Shown here: piece after piece, positions 61,324 to 64,000 of the stretch
Layout: the number at the start of each line of letters is the position of its first letter
Position numbering within the stretch: position 1 is the first letter of the stretch
From: Crateriforma spongiae
GTDB lineage: Bacteria; Planctomycetota; Planctomycetia; Pirellulales; Pirellulaceae
Direction: 5' to 3'
NCBI RefSeq assembly: GCF_012290005.1
Contig: NZ_JAAXMS010000003.1
Location: forward strand, 124,001-188,000
DNA length: 64,000 nt
Position numbers and translations under genes: made by a program
The notes under the pieces: generated by a model
What the model was told of the DNA's origin: nothing
What the model saw: the letters and a program-made list of their open reading frames with translations, nothing else
Databases searched by the model: none

Positions 61324-64000
61324 TTACCGCTTCATCAAGATTTCGTCCAAGTTAAGCACCACATTACAGGCGACCGTCCACGCGGCTTGATCCGCGATTG
61401 CCATTTCATCGTCCGCAACGCTCGATCCCGCCATCGGCGGCGGCAAATGTTCCGGGCGGGTCAACCGTCGGGCTTGATCCAGATGGTCGGTGTAGTGCTG
61501 TCGCATTCGACGAACGAATCCGATCAACCGCTGGGCTTCGGCGTCGGTTGGCGAACGGGCCAGCGCGTGTCGAAACGCCCATGTGACCCGCTGGAGATCG
61601 CTGTCGTGTCGGGCGATCAGTCGAAACGCCAGTCCTCGCGCGGCTTCGACATACACCGGGTCATTGAGTGTTACCAGTGCTTGCAGCGGAGTGTTCGTGC
61701 GGTCGCGTCGAACGGTGCAGACCTCGCGACTGGGGGCGTCGAAAACGGCCATCGACGGGTACGGATTCGATCGCCGCCACATCGTGTACAGGCCGCGGCG
61801 GTATCGGTCTTCGCCCGTGCTGGTGGTCCAGTCGGTGTCGTTGCCGAACGCCGCCTTCAGCCCCAACTCGGGTTGCGGTGGCCGAACCGGCGGGCCGTGC
61901 ATTTTGTGCGACAGCAAACCGGCGGCGGCCAGGGCTTGGTCGCGAATCATTTCGGCTGGAATGCGATGGCGTGGTCCGCGGCTCAGCAAGCGGTTGTCTG
62001 GATCGGTTGCCGCCAAGGCCGCATCCACGGTGGATGATTGACGGTAAGTCTGGCTGTTGACGATCTGGCGAAGCAAGCGTTTCAGGTCCCAGCCACCGGT
62101 CGTCAACTCGTTGGCCAAGTGATCCAGCAATTCGGGGTGCGATGGCAGTTCGCCTTGCGAACCAAATTCCTCGCTGGTGGAAACGATGCCAATGCCGAAC
62201 AACGTTTCCCAGTGGCGATTCGCAATGACGCGGGCGGTCAACGGGTTATCCGCGGCGACCAACCAACGGGCCAGGTCCATGCGGTCGGGCGCCGGTTTGG
62301 ACGGATGTGGCACCAGCGGATGCAGGGCCGCCGGCGTTCCGGGCGTAACGACATCGCCCTTGCTTTGATAGTTGCCGCGAATTTGGATGTGAGTGACGCG
62401 TTGTTGGTCGGCCGGCAATTCTTTCATCACCGGGACCGTCGTTTGCGGCCGGATCGCGGCGAGTTCTTTTTCGGCCCGGGCCAATCGCTGTCGCGTCGGT
62501 CGCAGAACACGGGTGATGCCACGGTGGTATTCTCGCAAACGCTTGATTAGTGCGTCGGAACGATTCGCGTTCTTGATCACTAGTTTTTGACGCACGTCGA
62601 CCGGCAATTCGGCCCAACGCATGGCATCGTCCGATGCAGTCGCCTGGATCGAAAAATGATCCAACAGGTGACGTTTGTGCTTGGATCGCTGTGTCAAAAA
62701 CACTTCTAGCGGTCCATCGGCCGGTGTCAGCGTTCGCGACAGCCTAACCGTCAAGTCGTGTTCGCGGCCGGTCTGACCGGCGATTGCCCATCCATGATCG
62801 TTCGGTTTTTCGGATTTCAGAATGCCTTCGGGGGCAAAACCGTTTTGGTGATAGTCACTGGCGACCTTTTGTATCGCCACCACTTCACCCGCCGATGTGC
62901 GGATCTCCAAAGATGTCAGCACGAAATTGGCCGTTTGTTTTGGATGAACCCGCAGACGCAGATGTTCGAATTCGGCCGGGGCGTTCTGTTGATCCAAGCT
63001 GACCTGAATGCGGTAGCGATCCTTGTCCGCCTTTTGGCCATTCGCTTGGACCGTACCGTCGTCACGGATTTCCAAGGATCGAGATTCCGATTCTGCGGCG
63101 ATCGGCGTCAGGGTTTGCCAACGTGGCGCCGACCGATGTTCGTCCAACCAACGCGTAAAATCCGTGTCAATCTCGGCGGACGGTTGCCGCAACTGTTTTT
63201 GCAGCGATTCGATTTCTCGCTTCAAGTCAGCGCGTTGTTGGCGCTGCTGTGGAGTGACGATTTCGATAGTCGGCGATTCATCCTTGCGGTCTTGGTCGGC
63301 GGAGCTGTTGAAGAACGCAAAGATCCGAAAGTATTCCTCTTGGGTGATCGGATCAAACTTATGCGTGTGACACTGGGCACACGCCATCGTTGTCCCCATC
63401 CACACGGCGAAGGTGGTGTTGGTGCGATCGACGACGGCGACGTTACGAAACTCTTCGTCATTCGTACCGCCTTCGTTGTTGGTCATCGTGTTGCGATGAA
63501 AGGCCGTCGCGATCAGTTGCGACGTGTCGGCGTCGGGCAACAAGTCGCCGGCGATCTGTTCGATCGTGAATTGGTCGAACGGTTTACTGGCGTTCAGTGA
63601 ATCGATGACATAGTCGCGATACGCCCAGATCTCGCGCGGAGGATCGTCGGCGTATCCGGCCGAATCGGCATAGCGAGCCAAGTCCAACCAGAGTCGCGCC
63701 CAGCGTTCTCCGAATTCTGGGCTGGCTAACAAGCGATCGACGTAACGCAAATAGGCGTCGGGGCGGTCATCTCGGGCGAAGCGCTCGGACTGATCCCATG
63801 TCGGTGGGATCCCCGTCAGATCTAACGCGACACGACGGGCCAGTGTACGGCGTGACGCTCGGGTGCTGGGGCGTCGATCATGTTGCTGCATCTTCTGCAA
63901 AGCGAAGCGGTCGATCGGATCGGCCGACCAGGTGTCGTCTGCGATCTCGGGAACCGGCGCGGGCCGGGGAGGTGTGTAGGACCAGTGCCGATCGTACGTC
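61324..64000 (-). CDS. PSD1-type DUF1549/DUF1553 protein, N-terminus cut by window edge
   Basis: At least 892 codons of an exported planctomycete protein; the frame stays open to base 64000, so the signal peptide and any cytochrome-like domain are missing. The visible start YTPPRPAPVPEIADDTWSAD leads to the DUF1549 block (IDRFALQKMQQH, RRVALDLTGIPPT, RWARLWLDLARYADSAGYAD). A haem-like CAQCH lies in MACAQCHTHKFDPITQEEYF. A central beta-sandwich part follows, then DUF1553 (MDLARWLVAADNPLTARVIA, NRHWETLFGIGIV, MWRRSNPYPSMAVFDAPSRE). The family is abundant in planctomycetes; its role is not established. Confidence 0.92.
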   Translation of the reverse strand, partial: TYDRHWSYTPPRPAPVPEIADDTWSADPIDRFALQKMQQHDRRPSTRASRRTLARRVALDLTGIPPTWDQSERFARDDRPDAYLRYVDRLLASPEFGERWARLWLDLARYADSAGYADDPPREIWAYRDYVIDSLNASKPFDQFTIEQIAGDLLPDADTSQLIATAFHRNTMTNNEGGTNDEEFRNVAVVDRTNTTFAVWMGTTMACAQCHTHKFDPITQEEYFRIFAFFNSSADQDRKDESPTIEIVTPQQRQQRADLKREIESLQKQLRQPSAEIDTDFTRWLDEHRSAPRWQTLTPIAAESESRSLEIRDDGTVQANGQKADKDRYRIQVSLDQQNAPAEFEHLRLRVHPKQTANFVLTSLEIRTSAGEVVAIQKVASDYHQNGFAPEGILKSEKPNDHGWAIAGQTGREHDLTVRLSRTLTPADGPLEVFLTQRSKHKRHLLDHFSIQATASDDAMRWAELPVDVRQKLVIKNANRSDALIKRLREYHRGITRVLRPTRQRLARAEKELAAIRPQTTVPVMKELPADQQRVTHIQIRGNYQSKGDVVTPGTPAALHPLVPHPSKPAPDRMDLARWLVAADNPLTARVIANRHWETLFGIGIVSTSEEFGSQGELPSHPELLDHLANELTTGGWDLKRLLRQIVNSQTYRQSSTVDAALAATDPDNRLLSRGPRHRIPAEMIRDQALAAAGLLSHKMHGPPVRPPQPELGLKAAFGNDTDWTTSTGEDRYRRGLYTMWRRSNPYPSMAVFDAPSREVCTVRRDRTNTPLQALVTLNDPVYVEAARGLAFRLIARHDSDLQRVTWAFRHALARSPTDAEAQRLIGFVRRMRQHYTDHLDQARRLTRPEHLPPPMAGSSVADDEMAIADQAAWTVACNVVLNLDEILMKR

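Overview
The window looks like chromosomal DNA of a planctomycete, most likely a Pirellulaceae-type organism (Rhodopirellula and relatives). That is inferred from gene content: a PSD1 (DUF1549/DUF1553) protein followed by a Tat-exported DUF1501 protein (59869-64000), a sulfatase, a BNR_4 polysaccharide-active protein, many large secreted or FtsX-type proteins, futalosine-pathway menaquinone genes, and generally weak Shine-Dalgarno signals. Coding density is high. I saw no insertion sequence, prophage, CRISPR array, rRNA or tRNA.

Layout. 1-9764: metK (cut by the window edge), a membrane-anchored VWA protein, a secreted alpha/beta hydrolase, a small membrane protein translationally coupled to miaB, a pair of M16B peptidase subunits whose active-site parts are divided between them, and a 667-aa protein of unknown function. 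9793-13203: a BarA-like hybrid histidine kinase (4 TM, PAS-PAS-HisKA-HATPase-degenerate receiver-receiver-HPt). 13204-19327: a Tad/Flp pilus locus (pilin, a 36-aa membrane ORF, prepilin peptidase, CpaB, secretin CpaC, CpaE). It is preceded by a leader RNA that I read as a class I cyclic-di-GMP (GEMM-I) riboswitch followed by a terminator-like hairpin. The motor ATPase and TadB/TadC are not in the window. 19332-25182: an RND efflux pump and adaptor, divergent from a TetR regulator, with a long imperfect inverted repeat between them. 25197-30226: leucyl aminopeptidase, a UbiD-family decarboxylase and a sulfatase.

30419-32755: five prepilin-like genes in the order of type II secretion gspG-H-I-J-K, with a terminator between G and H and a very short protein in the K position. 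33052-41534: a PfkB kinase, leuC-leuD followed closely by a BNR_4 family secreted protein, an unknown exported protein coupled to a glycerophosphodiesterase, a 445-nt structured gene-free stretch, and an HtrA protease. 41774-48305: thrS with a large insertion, and a MacAB-like three-gene ABC exporter whose adaptor carries a Gly/Pro linker and a C-terminal EF-hand pair. 48717-57547: an eukaryote-type UDP-sugar pyrophosphorylase, a lipoate ligase-like protein overlapping a 1190-aa FtsX permease, mqnD, mqnB and carA. 57780-64000: a TPR protein and the DUF1501/PSD1 pair.

The most interesting items are the c-di-GMP riboswitch controlling a planctomycete Tad pilus, the compact GHIJK-like pseudopilin cassette, the EF-hand-fused exporter adaptor, the split M16 pair, the TetR operator, and the unexplained structured region before htrA. 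All family assignments come from reading motifs; no database search was run.
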